Shown: piece after piece, positions 25,818-35,383 of the stretch
Layout of the letters: each line of letters starts with the position of its first letter
Numbering within the stretch: position 1 is the stretch's first letter
Assembly (NCBI GenBank): GCA_025141835.1
Contig: CP081102.1
Location: forward strand, 2,914,001-2,978,000
Direction of reading: 5' to 3'
Length of the DNA stretch: 64,000 bases
Source: Rhodobacteraceae bacterium M385
GTDB lineage: Bacteria > Pseudomonadota > Alphaproteobacteria > Rhodobacterales > Rhodobacteraceae
The notes under the pieces: generated by a model
The model's input: only the letters and a program-made list of their open reading frames with translations
Told to the model about the DNA's origin: nothing
Databases searched by the model: none
Program-made: the position numbers and the translations under genes

Positions 25818-26693
25818 ATGAGCAGTATGACCCTAATCCGCCACACGTCCCGAATCCGCGCTTTTTCAATGGCGCTAGTCCCTGTCATCGCCCTTGCGGG
25901 CTGCGTTGAAGAGGGCGGCTTGTTCAGCTCTCGGGATGCGGACGCAGACGGCCCCGCGCCCATTGGCGCGACGCGGCTGGTGGAGCGTGACGTTGAAGCG
26001 CCCGAGATTTTCGAAGCCACAGCCGAAGGCCTTTGGGATGGTCGCCCCTCGCTTGGTGGCGTTTGGGTGGCGCATCCCGATGTCACCGATCCAGAGCGTG
26101 TGATTATCCGAAACGATGAAAACGGGCGTTTCGTGATTGGCGCCTTGTTCCGCCGTGAACGCGACAACCCCGGCCCTGAGCTTCAGATTTCGTCCGATGC
26201 TGCCGCCGCCATTGGCGCGCTGGCGGGCGACCCGACGATGTTGAACGTAACGGCCCTGCGCCGTGAAGAAGTGTCCGAGACGGCGGAAGCCGCCCCTGAT
26301 GCCTTCGCGCCCGGTGAAGATATCGCCGCCTCTGCAGCTGCGGGCGACATCACCTCTGCACCACTAGACGGGGCCGATACCACCATCGCCGCCGCCGCCG
26401 CTGCAATTGATGCGGCAGCGCCCGCCCCCGCTGCGGCCCGTACGCCCGCCGCTGGCGCGCCCGAGCAGCCCTACATCCAGATCGGCATCTTCTCGGTCCA
26501 GGAAAACGCCACCAACACCGGGCAATCCCTGCGTAGCGTGGGTCTGGAGCCAACGATTTATGACCAAACCACCAACGGCCGCCAGTTCTGGCGCGTTGTT
26601 GTCGGCCCCGCCGACAGCACCGAGACCCGGGAAGCGATCTTGGCCAATGTGCGTGACTTGGGCTTTGACGACGCCTTCTTCGTGCGGCGCTAA
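25818..26693 (+). CDS. SPOR-domain lipoprotein
   Basis: 291 residues from ATG 25818 (an ATG at 25827 is also possible). The lipobox LAGC with Cys29 marks an outer-membrane or periplasmic lipoprotein. An Ala-rich linker at about 170-205 precedes a C-terminal SPOR domain (YIQIGIFSVQENATNTGQSL ... FWRVVVGP) that binds denuded glycan strands at the septum. It stands just before a D-Ala-D-Ala carboxypeptidase gene, so both act on the cell wall. Confidence 0.85.
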   Translation: MSSMTLIRHTSRIRAFSMALVPVIALAGCVEEGGLFSSRDADADGPAPIGATRLVERDVEAPEIFEATAEGLWDGRPSLGGVWVAHPDVTDPERVIIRNDENGRFVIGALFRRERDNPGPELQISSDAAAAIGALAGDPTMLNVTALRREEVSETAEAAPDAFAPGEDIAASAAAGDITSAPLDGADTTIAAAAAAIDAAAPAPAAARTPAAGAPEQPYIQIGIFSVQENATNTGQSLRSVGLEPTIYDQTTNGRQFWRVVVGPADSTETREAILANVRDLGFDDAFFVRR

Positions 26694-26812
26694 CCCCGCG
26701 ACGCGTCGCTCTGCATAAGCAGCTTTTCGCGAGTGACAGCGCGGCACCTTGATGTTGGATGTGTTTCGCCTTTAGCTATGGCTCTGGACACATTTGGAAC
26801 GCTTAGGTCGCT

Positions 26813-28006
26813 ATGCATATTGCTTTTCTAACCAAACCCGCCGCGACACTCCTCGCGGCGGTTTTTGTTTCGCTCTCTGCCATTGTTGCGCAAGCGCAGG
26901 GCTATGACACACAGGCCCGCGCGGCTTATGTCTATGACCATAGCTCGGGGCAGGTTTTGCTGGCGCTCAACGCGGATGAGGCTTTGCCGCCTGCGTCGAT
27001 GTCCAAGCTGATGACGCTTCTGATGGCGTTTGAGGCGCTGCGCGATGGCCGTCTGACGCTGGAAACACGGGTGCCGGTTTCGGCCCACGCCATGAGCTTT
27101 GGCGGCTCCACCATGTTCCTCAACACCCAAGACCGCCCCACGGTCGAGGAGCTGATCCGTGGCGTCGTGATTGTGTCCGGCAACGACGCCGCCGTCGCCC
27201 TGGGCGAGGCGCTGTCGCCCGACGGGACCGAGGAAGGCTTTGCCACGCTGATGACCCAACGGGCGCGGCAGTTGGGGATGATGAACTCCACCTTCGCCAA
27301 TGCCTCTGGCTGGCCCCACCCCGAGCACCGGGTGTCGATGCGCGATCTGGGCATTCTGGCGCAACGGCTGATCGAAGAATTTCCCGAATACTACGCCTAT
27401 TTCCAGGAAACCGAGTTCGATTACGAGAACCGCAGCCCCGCTAACCGCTTCAACCGAAACCCTCTTTTGGGTCTGGGCATCGGGGCCGATGGCCTGAAAA
27501 CCGGCCACACGGAAGAGGCCGGCTACGGCCTTGTCGGCTCTGCCATGCAGGGCGACCGGCGGGTCACTTTCGTAATCTCGGGGCTCGATTCCTCACAAGC
27601 CCGCGCTGACGAGGCAGAGCGTATCGTGACATGGGCCTTCCGCCAATTCGTGATGCGTGACGTGGTGCAGCCGGGCGTTGAAATCGCCCGAGCACCGGTA
27701 TTTCTGGGCAGCGAAGAGACCGTGGGCCTCGCCCCCTCGGAAGGTATCGAAATGCTGCTGCCCGCGCTTCTGGACCCTGAGATTGAGGCAAACCTGACCT
27801 TCACCACCCCCCTGCCCGCCCCTGTAACGGCGGGCGATGTGGTGGGCGAATTGCACGTCACCCAAGGCGTCCACGGGTTCGAGGCCCGCGTGCCCGTCGT
27901 GGCGATGGCCGATGTGGAACGGGGCGGGCCGATGGTGCGCATCGGGGCGGCTTGGTCCAGCGTGCGCGGCATGGTTGCGGGCGGTGGGGAAACGCCCGCC
28001 TTCTAG
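26813..28006 (+). CDS. dacC: D-alanyl-D-alanine carboxypeptidase (PBP5/6 type)
   Basis: 397 residues. A signal peptide ends near IVAQAQG. Active-site motifs are S62-M-S-K65, S122-G-N124 and K229-T-G231, followed by the beta-rich PBP5 C-terminal domain. It trims the terminal D-Ala from peptidoglycan pentapeptides. The terminal amphipathic anchor is weak, so membrane attachment is unclear. The symbol could equally be dacA. Confidence 0.9.
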   Translation: MHIAFLTKPAATLLAAVFVSLSAIVAQAQGYDTQARAAYVYDHSSGQVLLALNADEALPPASMSKLMTLLMAFEALRDGRLTLETRVPVSAHAMSFGGSTMFLNTQDRPTVEELIRGVVIVSGNDAAVALGEALSPDGTEEGFATLMTQRARQLGMMNSTFANASGWPHPEHRVSMRDLGILAQRLIEEFPEYYAYFQETEFDYENRSPANRFNRNPLLGLGIGADGLKTGHTEEAGYGLVGSAMQGDRRVTFVISGLDSSQARADEAERIVTWAFRQFVMRDVVQPGVEIARAPVFLGSEETVGLAPSEGIEMLLPALLDPEIEANLTFTTPLPAPVTAGDVVGELHVTQGVHGFEARVPVVAMADVERGGPMVRIGAAWSSVRGMVAGGGETPAF

Positions 28007-28065
28007 ACTCCCTCCCAGATTGGCGGCCAAACGCTCCCGTGTTAGGGCAATGCCCTTTGGGCATC

Positions 28066-28110
28066 CCCCGGCACTTTGGGCCCCGGCACTTTGGGCCCCG
28101 GCACTTTGGA
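28066..28110. repeat. Three tandem 15-bp repeats before tmk
   Basis: CCCCGGCACTTTGGG is repeated three times head to tail (28066, 28081, 28096; the last copy ends A). It follows a short dyad AGGGCA/TGCCCT and precedes a GGTGGC/GCCACC inverted repeat. The dacC-tmk gap (28007-28264) has no gene. Confidence 0.85.
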
Positions 28111-28264
28111 GGTGGCGCCGCGCGGCCCAAGGGGCCACCCGGCGCGGGCGCGCCCCTGTTCTGTCTGGATTGTATCAGGCGTTGCGGCGGCCCGCCTTGC
28201 TCTATCGCCCCCGCCCGTGCAAAACCTGCGGGCAAGACACCTCAGCTGAAAGCGCCCTGCCCCG

Positions 28265-28891
28265 ATGTCCCCTCTCTTTATCAGCCTTGAAGGCATCGAC
28301 GGCTCTGGCAAATCCACTCAAACCAAGCGGCTGGTTGAGTGGTTGCAGGCCCAAGGGCGCGACCCCATCCGCACGCGTGAGCCGGGCGGCTCTGCCGGGG
28401 CCGAGGAAATTCGGCGTCTGTTGGTGGAGGGCGATCCGGATCGCTGGAGCGCCGAGACGGAAATCCTTCTGTTCACCGCCGCCCGTCGCGACCATCTGGA
28501 ACGCACAATCCGCCCGGCACTGGCCGCAGGCCGGGATGTGGTGACCGACCGCTTCGCCGACAGCACCCGTGTTTACCAAGGCGCCACGCGCGGCGATTTG
28601 CGCGGTCTTGTGGATCGCATCCACGCCGCCGCCATTGATGTGGAGCCGGACCTGACCCTGATCCTTGATATGGACCCGGAACTGGCCCTGTCGCGCGGCC
28701 TTGCTCGCGACAGCGGCGAAGACAGGTTTGAGGACTTCGGCCTGCCCTTCCAACAGAAGCTTCGCGCCGGATTTCGGGCGCTGGCCTCGGAAGCGCCGGA
28801 GCGCTGCGTTTTGGTAGATGCCTCCGCCGATCCTGACAGCATTGCGGCGGCGCTTTCGCAGATCGTGGCCGAGCGGCTTTCGCGCCGATGA
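28265..28891 (+). CDS. tmk: Thymidylate kinase
   Basis: 208 residues. P-loop GIDGSGKST at 10-18, the DRFADS(T) substrate motif near 98 and a lid region with RGLARDSGEDRFE are present. It phosphorylates dTMP to dTDP. It lies upstream of holB and tatD in the tmk-holB-tatD order common in bacteria. Confidence 0.96.
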   Translation: MSPLFISLEGIDGSGKSTQTKRLVEWLQAQGRDPIRTREPGGSAGAEEIRRLLVEGDPDRWSAETEILLFTAARRDHLERTIRPALAAGRDVVTDRFADSTRVYQGATRGDLRGLVDRIHAAAIDVEPDLTLILDMDPELALSRGLARDSGEDRFEDFGLPFQQKLRAGFRALASEAPERCVLVDASADPDSIAAALSQIVAERLSRR

Positions 28892-28978
28892 GCGGCCTTT
28901 GCTCCGGCCCCGGTTTCGAAATTGATATACCATTGATCTACCCTGCACCCCGCCCGCGCCCCGTGATAGACCTTGCCC

Positions 28979-30103
28979 ATGGCTGATGATCTCCCCCTCG
29001 AATCCGATCGCATCGACGGTGCGCCGCACCCGCGCGACGCGGCACAATTGTTCGGCCACGCCGCCGCCGAGGCCGAGTTTCTGACCGCCGCCACCTCGGG
29101 TCGGCTGCCCCACGGCTGGCTTCTGACCGGACCCAAAGGCGTCGGCAAAGCCACCTTCGCTTGGCGGGCCGCCCGGTTTCTTCTGGCTACGCCCCCGCCC
29201 GATGACGGCGGCATGTTCGGCGCGCCGCCGCCGCCGCAAAGCCTTGATATCTCAGCGGATCATCCCGTGTCGCACCGCATGGCGGCGCTAAGTGAGCCGG
29301 GCCTGTTCCTGCTGCGCCGCCCGGTTGACGAGAAAGACAACAAGAAGCTGAAAACGGTCATCACCGTGGACGAAGTGCGCGGACTTAAAGGGTTTTTCCA
29401 TATGTCTGCGGGGAACGCGCGCCGTGTCGTGATCGTGGATAGCGCGGATGAAATGAACCCCTCCGCCGCCAACGCGCTGCTGAAAGAGCTGGAGGAACCG
29501 CCCGAAGGCGCGGTTTTGTTCCTGATCTCTCACCGTCCTTCTGGCCTTTTGCCGACCATTCGTTCGCGCTGTCGGACGTTGCGATTTAACCCCCTGGGCG
29601 ATGCTGATCTGGCCTCTGCGCTGATGCAGGCGGGCGCGGAGCCGCCCGAAGGTGTGGCCCTTGCAACACTGGCCCAAGGCTCGGTGGGCGAAGCGATTGC
29701 ACTGGCCGAACAAGGCGGACCGGGGCTCTATGCGGATATCTCCAAGTTGTTGGGAACGTTGCCAAACATGGACCGCCAACTGGCAATCCGCTTGGCGGAA
29801 GGCACCGCTGGCAAGGGCAACGAGGCACGGTTTACCCTGACGTTATCGCTCCTTGATACGGCGCTGTCACGGGCCGCGCGACTGGGGGCAACGGGGCAGA
29901 TGCCAACCGAGATCACCCCGAACGAGGCCACGACGCTGCAACGCCTCGCCCCCACGCCGCACCACGCCCGCGAATGGGCCAGTCTTGCGCAATCCCTGAC
30001 CGCGCGCGCCCGGCGCGGCAAGGCGGTCAACCTTGACCCCGCCGCGCTGGTGTTTGATATCTTCCTCGACCTGGACCGGATGGCGGCCCGGCTGGCCGCA
30101 TGA
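28979..30103 (+). CDS. holB: DNA polymerase III delta' subunit
   Basis: 374 residues from ATG 28979, preferred to a TTG two codons upstream. AAA+ clamp-loader fold: Walker A GPKGVGKAT near 46, a sensor-1 region in VLFLISHRPSGLLPTIRSRC with the SRC motif. A 30-residue Pro-rich insertion (PPPDDGGMFGAPPPPQSL) lies near 70, where Zn ligands sit in other homologues. It overlaps tatD by 4 bp. Confidence 0.93.
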   Translation: MADDLPLESDRIDGAPHPRDAAQLFGHAAAEAEFLTAATSGRLPHGWLLTGPKGVGKATFAWRAARFLLATPPPDDGGMFGAPPPPQSLDISADHPVSHRMAALSEPGLFLLRRPVDEKDNKKLKTVITVDEVRGLKGFFHMSAGNARRVVIVDSADEMNPSAANALLKELEEPPEGAVLFLISHRPSGLLPTIRSRCRTLRFNPLGDADLASALMQAGAEPPEGVALATLAQGSVGEAIALAEQGGPGLYADISKLLGTLPNMDRQLAIRLAEGTAGKGNEARFTLTLSLLDTALSRAARLGATGQMPTEITPNEATTLQRLAPTPHHAREWASLAQSLTARARRGKAVNLDPAALVFDIFLDLDRMAARLAA

Positions 30104-30903
30104 GAGCCCCCATGACCAACCCCACGATCGTTGACAGCCATTGTCACCTTGATTTCGACAGCCTCTCGGAAGAGCTGCCCGAGGTAATTTCCCGCGCCTT
30201 GGATGCGGGTGTCACGCGTATGGTCACGATCTGCACACGGTTGAAAAACGCGGGCCAAGTGCAAGCCATCGCGGATAATTACGCCCCGGTTTTCTGGGCC
30301 GCAGGAACCCACCCGATGTCCGCCGCTGAAGAGCCAATGGCGACCCTCAACCAATTGGAAACGCTCGCAAAACACCCCAAGTTTGTGGGCATCGGCGAGA
30401 CTGGGTTGGACTACCATTACACCGCCGACAGCATGGCTATTCAGCAAGACAGCCTGCGCCTGCATATTGAGGCTGCGCGGCGCACCACGCTGCCGCTTAT
30501 CATCCATTCGCGTGACGCGGATGAGGACATGGCCCGCATTCTGTCCGAGGAATACGCCAACGGCGCGTTCACCTGCGTGATGCATTGCTTCAGCTCGTCG
30601 GCTGAACTGGCAAAGGCGGCACTGGATTTGGGCTTCTACCTGTCGATGTCGGGCATTACCGCTTTCCCCAAAAGCCAAGAGCTGCGCGATATATTCGCCG
30701 CCGCCCCGCTCGACCGTATTCTGGTGGAAACCGACAGTCCCTATCTTGCGCCGCCGCCCCATCGCGGCAAGCGGAATGAGCCCGCCTTCACTGCCCACAC
30801 AGCGCGCAAGGCAGCCGAGACTTTCGGGCTGAGCTATGAGGAATTCGCGGCACAAACCACGGCCAATTTTGACCGCCTGTTCTGGAAGGCGTCCCATGGC
30901 TGA
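30100..30903 (+). CDS. tatD: TatD-family metal-dependent hydrolase
   Basis: 267 residues; ATG 30112 is an alternative start. Metal ligands: H-x-H in DSHCHLD, Glu in GIGETGLDYHY, His in IIHSRDAD, HCFSS and Asp in VETDSPYLAPPPHRGKRNEP. The family includes 3'-5' DNases. It overlaps holB by 4 bp and the next gene by 8 bp. Confidence 0.94.
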   Translation: MRAPMTNPTIVDSHCHLDFDSLSEELPEVISRALDAGVTRMVTICTRLKNAGQVQAIADNYAPVFWAAGTHPMSAAEEPMATLNQLETLAKHPKFVGIGETGLDYHYTADSMAIQQDSLRLHIEAARRTTLPLIIHSRDADEDMARILSEEYANGAFTCVMHCFSSSAELAKAALDLGFYLSMSGITAFPKSQELRDIFAAAPLDRILVETDSPYLAPPPHRGKRNEPAFTAHTARKAAETFGLSYEEFAAQTTANFDRLFWKASHG

Positions 30904-31693
30904 GTTGCGCATCACCATCCTTGGATGCGGTTCTTCCGGCGGCGTGCCGCGCCTTGGCGGAATATGGGGGGCCTGTGACCCGCAGAACCCCAAAAACACG
31001 CGGCGCAGATGTTCTTTGCTTGTTGAAAAAGAAGGGGAAAATGGCACGACGCGTGTGCTCATCGACACCTCTCCTGATATGCGGGGGCAGTTGTTGGATG
31101 CGGGCGTGGGGCATCTGGACGCCGTGCTATATACGCATTCCCACGCCGACCATGTGCATGGGCTCGACGACCTGAGGATGATCGTTTTCAACCGCGAAAG
31201 CCGCCTGCCCGTCTATGCCGATGGGGCCACATCCAACGACCTTTTAAGCCGTTTCGGCTATGCTTTCGCGCAGCCTGTGGGGTCGTCCTACCCGCCGATC
31301 TTGGAGCTTCACGCCATCACCGGGGATGTCACGATTGAGGGGGCGGGCGGGCCGCTGACCTTCACCCCGTTCGAGGTGGCCCACGGCAATATTGATGCCC
31401 TTGGCTTCCGGGTCGCCGATGTCGCCTATTTGCCCGATGTCTCGGACATCCCTAAGCCCGCTTGGACGGTGCTGGAGGGGCTGGACACCTGGATTGTGGA
31501 CGCCCTGCGCTACAAACCGCATCCGAGCCATAGCCACCTGTCCAACACCTTGGAATGGATCGAGCGTGCCGCGCCGAAGAAGGCCGTACTCACCAACATG
31601 CACATCGACCTTGATTACGCCACCTTGGACGCTGAAACGCCCGACCATGTGACCCCGGCCTTTGATGGGCTGACCTTGACGTACAACGTTTAG
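30896..31693 (+). CDS. MBL-fold hydrolase, PhnP-like
   Basis: 265 residues from ATG 30896. The metal motif THSHADHVHGLDD and the opening ITILGCGSSGGVPRLGG place it with PhnP-type metallo-beta-lactamase-fold phosphodiesterases. Members often follow tatD in alphaproteobacteria. The true substrate is unknown, possibly a cyclic phosphodiester. Confidence 0.85.
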   Translation: MAELRITILGCGSSGGVPRLGGIWGACDPQNPKNTRRRCSLLVEKEGENGTTRVLIDTSPDMRGQLLDAGVGHLDAVLYTHSHADHVHGLDDLRMIVFNRESRLPVYADGATSNDLLSRFGYAFAQPVGSSYPPILELHAITGDVTIEGAGGPLTFTPFEVAHGNIDALGFRVADVAYLPDVSDIPKPAWTVLEGLDTWIVDALRYKPHPSHSHLSNTLEWIERAAPKKAVLTNMHIDLDYATLDAETPDHVTPAFDGLTLTYNV

Positions 31694-32620
31694 ATGAGTG
31701 TCCTATTCTCCATCGTCCTGCCCGTCTTTCTTCTGGTTGGCGCGGGCTATCTGGCTGTTTGGACTAAATTATTCAAGGACAGCGCCGCCGATGGGTTGAT
31801 GGTCTTTACCCAGAAGTTTGCCCTTCCCTGCCTGTTATTCAGCGGCATCGCCTCGCTTGATTTGGGGGCCGAGTTGGATCTGTGGCTTCTGGCCGCCTAT
31901 TTCGGCAGCGCGGCGGCCTGTTTTGCCCTTGGTATCCTTGGCGCGCGGCTGCTGTTTGGCCGACCCTGGACCGACTGTATCGCCATCGGCATGACCGCGA
32001 TGTTTACCAATACCGTGCTGTTGGGCCTGCCTGTCACGGAACGCGCCTTTGGATCTGATGCCTTGGGGCCGAACTATGCAATCATCGCCTTCAACGCCGG
32101 GTTTTGCTACCTGATCGGCATCACCTCGATGGAGATCGCACGGGCCGAGACCAAGGGCTTTGCGCTGGTCAGAACCGTGGCGGATGCGATGTTCCACAAC
32201 TCGCTGATGATCGGGATTTGCTGCGGCTTTGTGGTGAACCTGACGGGGCTGCCTATTCCCGCCGTGGTCCAGGACGCCCTTGACCTGATGATCCGCGCAG
32301 CGCTTCCGGCGGCGCTGTTCGGCCTTGGCGGCGTGCTTTACCGCTACAAACCCGAAGGCGACATGGCGCTGATTGCGATGCTGTGTGTATTGACCTTGGC
32401 CGTGCATCCCCTGCTGACATGGGCCATTGGCACCTATGGCGGGCTAAGCACGGGGCAGATGCGCAGTGCTGTGATTACCGCCGCCGTGGCACCGGGGATC
32501 AACACCTATATCTTTGCGGATATGTACGGCGTGGCGCGGCGGATTGTGGCCACCACGGTGTTGATCGGCACGGCGCTCACGGTTGTCGGCGCATCAGTTT
32601 GGCTGATGATATTGCCGTGA
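31694..32620 (+). CDS. AEC-family transporter
   Basis: 308 residues, about ten membrane spans. It has the auxin-efflux-carrier-type pattern with SGIASL near 57 and conserved Asn/Pro residues. The start codon directly abuts the preceding stop, so it is last in the tmk operon. Substrate unknown, probably an organic anion. Confidence 0.85.
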   Translation: MSVLFSIVLPVFLLVGAGYLAVWTKLFKDSAADGLMVFTQKFALPCLLFSGIASLDLGAELDLWLLAAYFGSAAACFALGILGARLLFGRPWTDCIAIGMTAMFTNTVLLGLPVTERAFGSDALGPNYAIIAFNAGFCYLIGITSMEIARAETKGFALVRTVADAMFHNSLMIGICCGFVVNLTGLPIPAVVQDALDLMIRAALPAALFGLGGVLYRYKPEGDMALIAMLCVLTLAVHPLLTWAIGTYGGLSTGQMRSAVITAAVAPGINTYIFADMYGVARRIVATTVLIGTALTVVGASVWLMILP

Positions 32621-32710
32621 CGCGGGCTTAGGCCGTCAGGGCCGCGCAGGCCTCGACCTTGCGCAAGGCGGGCCGCGACGTGGCGCGGTTCGGCTAGCAA
32701 CCATAAGTTT

Positions 32711-32736
32711 GGGGCCAAACGATGACATCTGGCCCC
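32711..32736. terminator. Stem-loop between convergent genes
   Basis: GGGGCCA/TGGCCCC, 7-bp stem with a 12-nt loop, stands between the convergent AEC transporter and potC-like genes. No clear T tract on either side, so it may be a processing or Rho-associated structure. Confidence 0.45.
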
Positions 32737-32746
32737 GTAAGACGCC

Positions 32747-33760
32747 TTAGTGTGGGTCGATGCCGCGCAGCCGCTCGGACCGTTGCCGCAGAAGCTCCAC
32801 CACCGTCAGCAACACGATCGAGATCGCCACAAGCACTGTCGCCGCGGCGAGGATTGTGGGGCTGATCTGTTCACGCAAGCCGGTGAACATCTGCCAAGGC
32901 AAGGTTTGCTGCCCGGCAGAGCCGACGAAGATCACCACAACCACTTCATCAAATGAGGTGATGAAAGCAAACAGACCGCCCGAGATGACGCCGGGCAAGA
33001 TCAGGGGCATCTGGATGCGGAAGAACGTGGTGACTGGGTTCGCCCCAAGGTTCGCCGCCGCCCGTGTAAGGGATCGGTCAAAGCCCACAAGTGTGGCCGT
33101 TACGGTGATGATAACAAAGGGAATACCCAAAGCGGCATGGGCCAGCACAACGCCCATGAACGTGCCTTGCAGGCCGATGCGCGAATAGAAGAAGTACATC
33201 CCCGCCGCCGAAATAATCAGCGGCACAATCATCGGCGAGATCAAGATCGCCATGATCGCGCCTTTGAACGGGACGTGGCTTTGCGACAGGCCGATGGCCG
33301 CCAATGTGCCAAAGCCCACCGACAAGAGCGTGGCCACAGGCGCAATCCGCAGGGAATTGCGCATGGGGGTCATCCATTCCTCGCCCTCCAGGCCCGACAA
33401 CTTGCCCACCACAAGGCCCAGAATGGCCAAGATCACGATGGGGAAATAGTTGGTGGAGCCCTTGAGGACCTTCAAGGCAACCGTCGCGGCAATGCCAAGG
33501 CCCAAGCCGATCAGCAGACCAAGCCAAGGGTAGCCGTCTTCGCCAAAGAACGCGCGGTAGTGGCGCAGGCTGTAGGCGTCAGCCTCGAACGCGAGCATGC
33601 CCGGCGTAAAGGTAAAGAAGTCCTCGGCGTTGAAGCTCAACGGGATGATGGTCAGGATCGGGGCGATCAGGAAAAAGAAGATCAATCCGCAGATCACCCG
33701 GAACCCATAGAACCAGATCTTTTGGCCAAACGTGGCATAGGGGGGAAGTTTCGTGTCCAT
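32747..33760 (-). CDS. Polyamine-type ABC transporter permease (PotC-like)
   Basis: 337 residues, larger than the usual 260-280. The permease core is at about 140-330, with an EAA loop AAANLGANPVTTFFRIQMPL. An additional pair of spans (about 78-125) is inserted after the first one. It is the last gene of the operon potA-potD-DUF1330-potB-potC. Confidence 0.85.
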   Translation of the reverse strand: MDTKLPPYATFGQKIWFYGFRVICGLIFFFLIAPILTIIPLSFNAEDFFTFTPGMLAFEADAYSLRHYRAFFGEDGYPWLGLLIGLGLGIAATVALKVLKGSTNYFPIVILAILGLVVGKLSGLEGEEWMTPMRNSLRIAPVATLLSVGFGTLAAIGLSQSHVPFKGAIMAILISPMIVPLIISAAGMYFFYSRIGLQGTFMGVVLAHAALGIPFVIITVTATLVGFDRSLTRAAANLGANPVTTFFRIQMPLILPGVISGGLFAFITSFDEVVVVIFVGSAGQQTLPWQMFTGLREQISPTILAAATVLVAISIVLLTVVELLRQRSERLRGIDPH

Positions 33761-33766
33761 GATGTG

Positions 33767-35383
33767 TTACCCTAGCTTCACGTTGTCGATGCCCACGATG
33801 CGATCGTAGACCCAGTAGAGAACCAGCACGAGCGCCAGCAGGAGAGAGCCGAGCGCGGCCGCGAGGCCCCAGTTTAGGCTGGATGAGATGTGATACGCGA
33901 TCCGGTTAGAGATAAACGTCCCCGTCCGTCCGCCCACCAATTCCGGCGTGATATAGTAGCCAATGGCGAGGATGAAGACGAGGATACACCCCGCCCCGAT
34001 GCCCGGAATGGACTGCGGGAAATACACGCGCCGGAAGGCGGTAAAGTTCGTCGCCCCCAGTGATTTCGCCGCTCGCACATAGCTTGGCGGAATAGTTTTC
34101 ATCACCGAAAACAGCGGCAAGATCATGAACGGCAGCAGGATATGCGTCATCGCAATGATCGTGCCCAACTGGTTGTTAATCAACGCCAATCGGTTGTCGT
34201 CGGCAACAATACCGATCCAGACGAGGATATCGTTAATCACGCCTTGTTGTTGCAGCAGCACCTTCCAGGCCGAGGTCCGCACCAGCAAAGAGGTCCAGAA
34301 CGGCAGCAACACAAGGATCAGCAACAGGTTCGAGGATTTGGATGGCAGGTTCGAGAGCAGATAAGCAATCGGATAGCCAAGCAGCACGCACATTAGCGTA
34401 ATCATCCCCGACATGAAGATCGTGCGCTGGAACAACAGGATATAGACGCGTTGTTCCTCGGGCTGCGCCTCGATCCCGTCGGGGGTCAGGCGCAAGTCGA
34501 TGGAGGTCAGGAAATAACCGGCGGTGTAGGGGTCCGAGAAGGCCTCGATCGTGGCCCAAACTTCGCGGTCGCCCCAATCGTCATTCACGTCGATCCATGC
34601 CTCGCTGGGGGACATGCCGGTGAAACCGTCCACGGCGGCATCCGCCTCGGCCAGCAGTTCGGCCATGGGGCCGTCGTAGCCAGATACGTCGGTGCGGCTC
34701 AAGTCACGGTAAAGGGCCATATAGACGGTGTTCCAAGGCTCCTCCGCCGTTGGGTTGTCGTCGTCTTCTTCTTGAACCGTCCGCGCAAAACTGCGGTAGG
34801 CGTCGGCGGTTTCCGGCAGCGCTTCGGTGGCGGAAACAGACAGGCGGAACGGCAGGCCCGTGCCTTCCGCGCCGGTGGCGTCCTCGACCCAATCGGGGGC
34901 CCCCAGAAGGGCGGCCCATGTGGCGGGCTCTTCCCAAAGCGCGTTCAGGTCGTGGAATTGGTCGGCGTAATCTTCGCCAATGTCATCCACGCCACGGCCC
35001 GACTGACGGAAGAGGGATGAAATCCCCGTCGACTCGTAGTTCAGCCGCGAGCCAAGGCGCGTATGGCGGCGACGCTCGGCCGCTTCCATGAAATCATAGG
35101 CCAGCGCGGCGTAAGTATCGTCATCGGGCAGACCTTCGGCATCCCAGTCTTCCAGCGCCATAACGGTGCGCGGCAAGGTTTCCGAGGTGATCTGGTTCTC
35201 GACCGAGCGGAACAACATATCAACGATGGGGGCGATGAAGGCGACCAGAATGAAGATCAGCAGCGGCGCGATCAGCATCAGCGCGCGCATCTTCTGGACC
35301 CGCAGGGCGCGCGCAAGGCTGCGCTTCAGGGGCGTGCCATCGGCGGCAAGGACGGGGCCGTCTTGGACGGTGGTATCAGACAT
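33767..35383 (-). CDS. Polyamine-type ABC transporter permease (PotB-like) with large insertion
   Basis: 538 residues, nearly twice the usual PotB length. After the first span (about 35-57) there is a soluble, acidic region of roughly 250 residues (about 58-310) before the permease core (310-535). The core has EAA-type AAKSLGATNFTAFRRVYFP. Topology suggests the insertion faces the periplasm. It is 6 bp from potC. Confidence 0.87.
   Translation of the reverse strand: MSDTTVQDGPVLAADGTPLKRSLARALRVQKMRALMLIAPLLIFILVAFIAPIVDMLFRSVENQITSETLPRTVMALEDWDAEGLPDDDTYAALAYDFMEAAERRRHTRLGSRLNYESTGISSLFRQSGRGVDDIGEDYADQFHDLNALWEEPATWAALLGAPDWVEDATGAEGTGLPFRLSVSATEALPETADAYRSFARTVQEEDDDNPTAEEPWNTVYMALYRDLSRTDVSGYDGPMAELLAEADAAVDGFTGMSPSEAWIDVNDDWGDREVWATIEAFSDPYTAGYFLTSIDLRLTPDGIEAQPEEQRVYILLFQRTIFMSGMITLMCVLLGYPIAYLLSNLPSKSSNLLLILVLLPFWTSLLVRTSAWKVLLQQQGVINDILVWIGIVADDNRLALINNQLGTIIAMTHILLPFMILPLFSVMKTIPPSYVRAAKSLGATNFTAFRRVYFPQSIPGIGAGCILVFILAIGYYITPELVGGRTGTFISNRIAYHISSSLNWGLAAALGSLLLALVLVLYWVYDRIVGIDNVKLG

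Noticed and set aside
28066..28110. CRISPR-like repeats
   Set aside because: Units are 15 bp and directly adjacent, with no spacers and no cas genes in the window.
28202..31191. Large minus-strand frames opposite tmk, holB and tatD
   Set aside because: Arg/Gly-rich shadows; the plus-strand genes have all family motifs.
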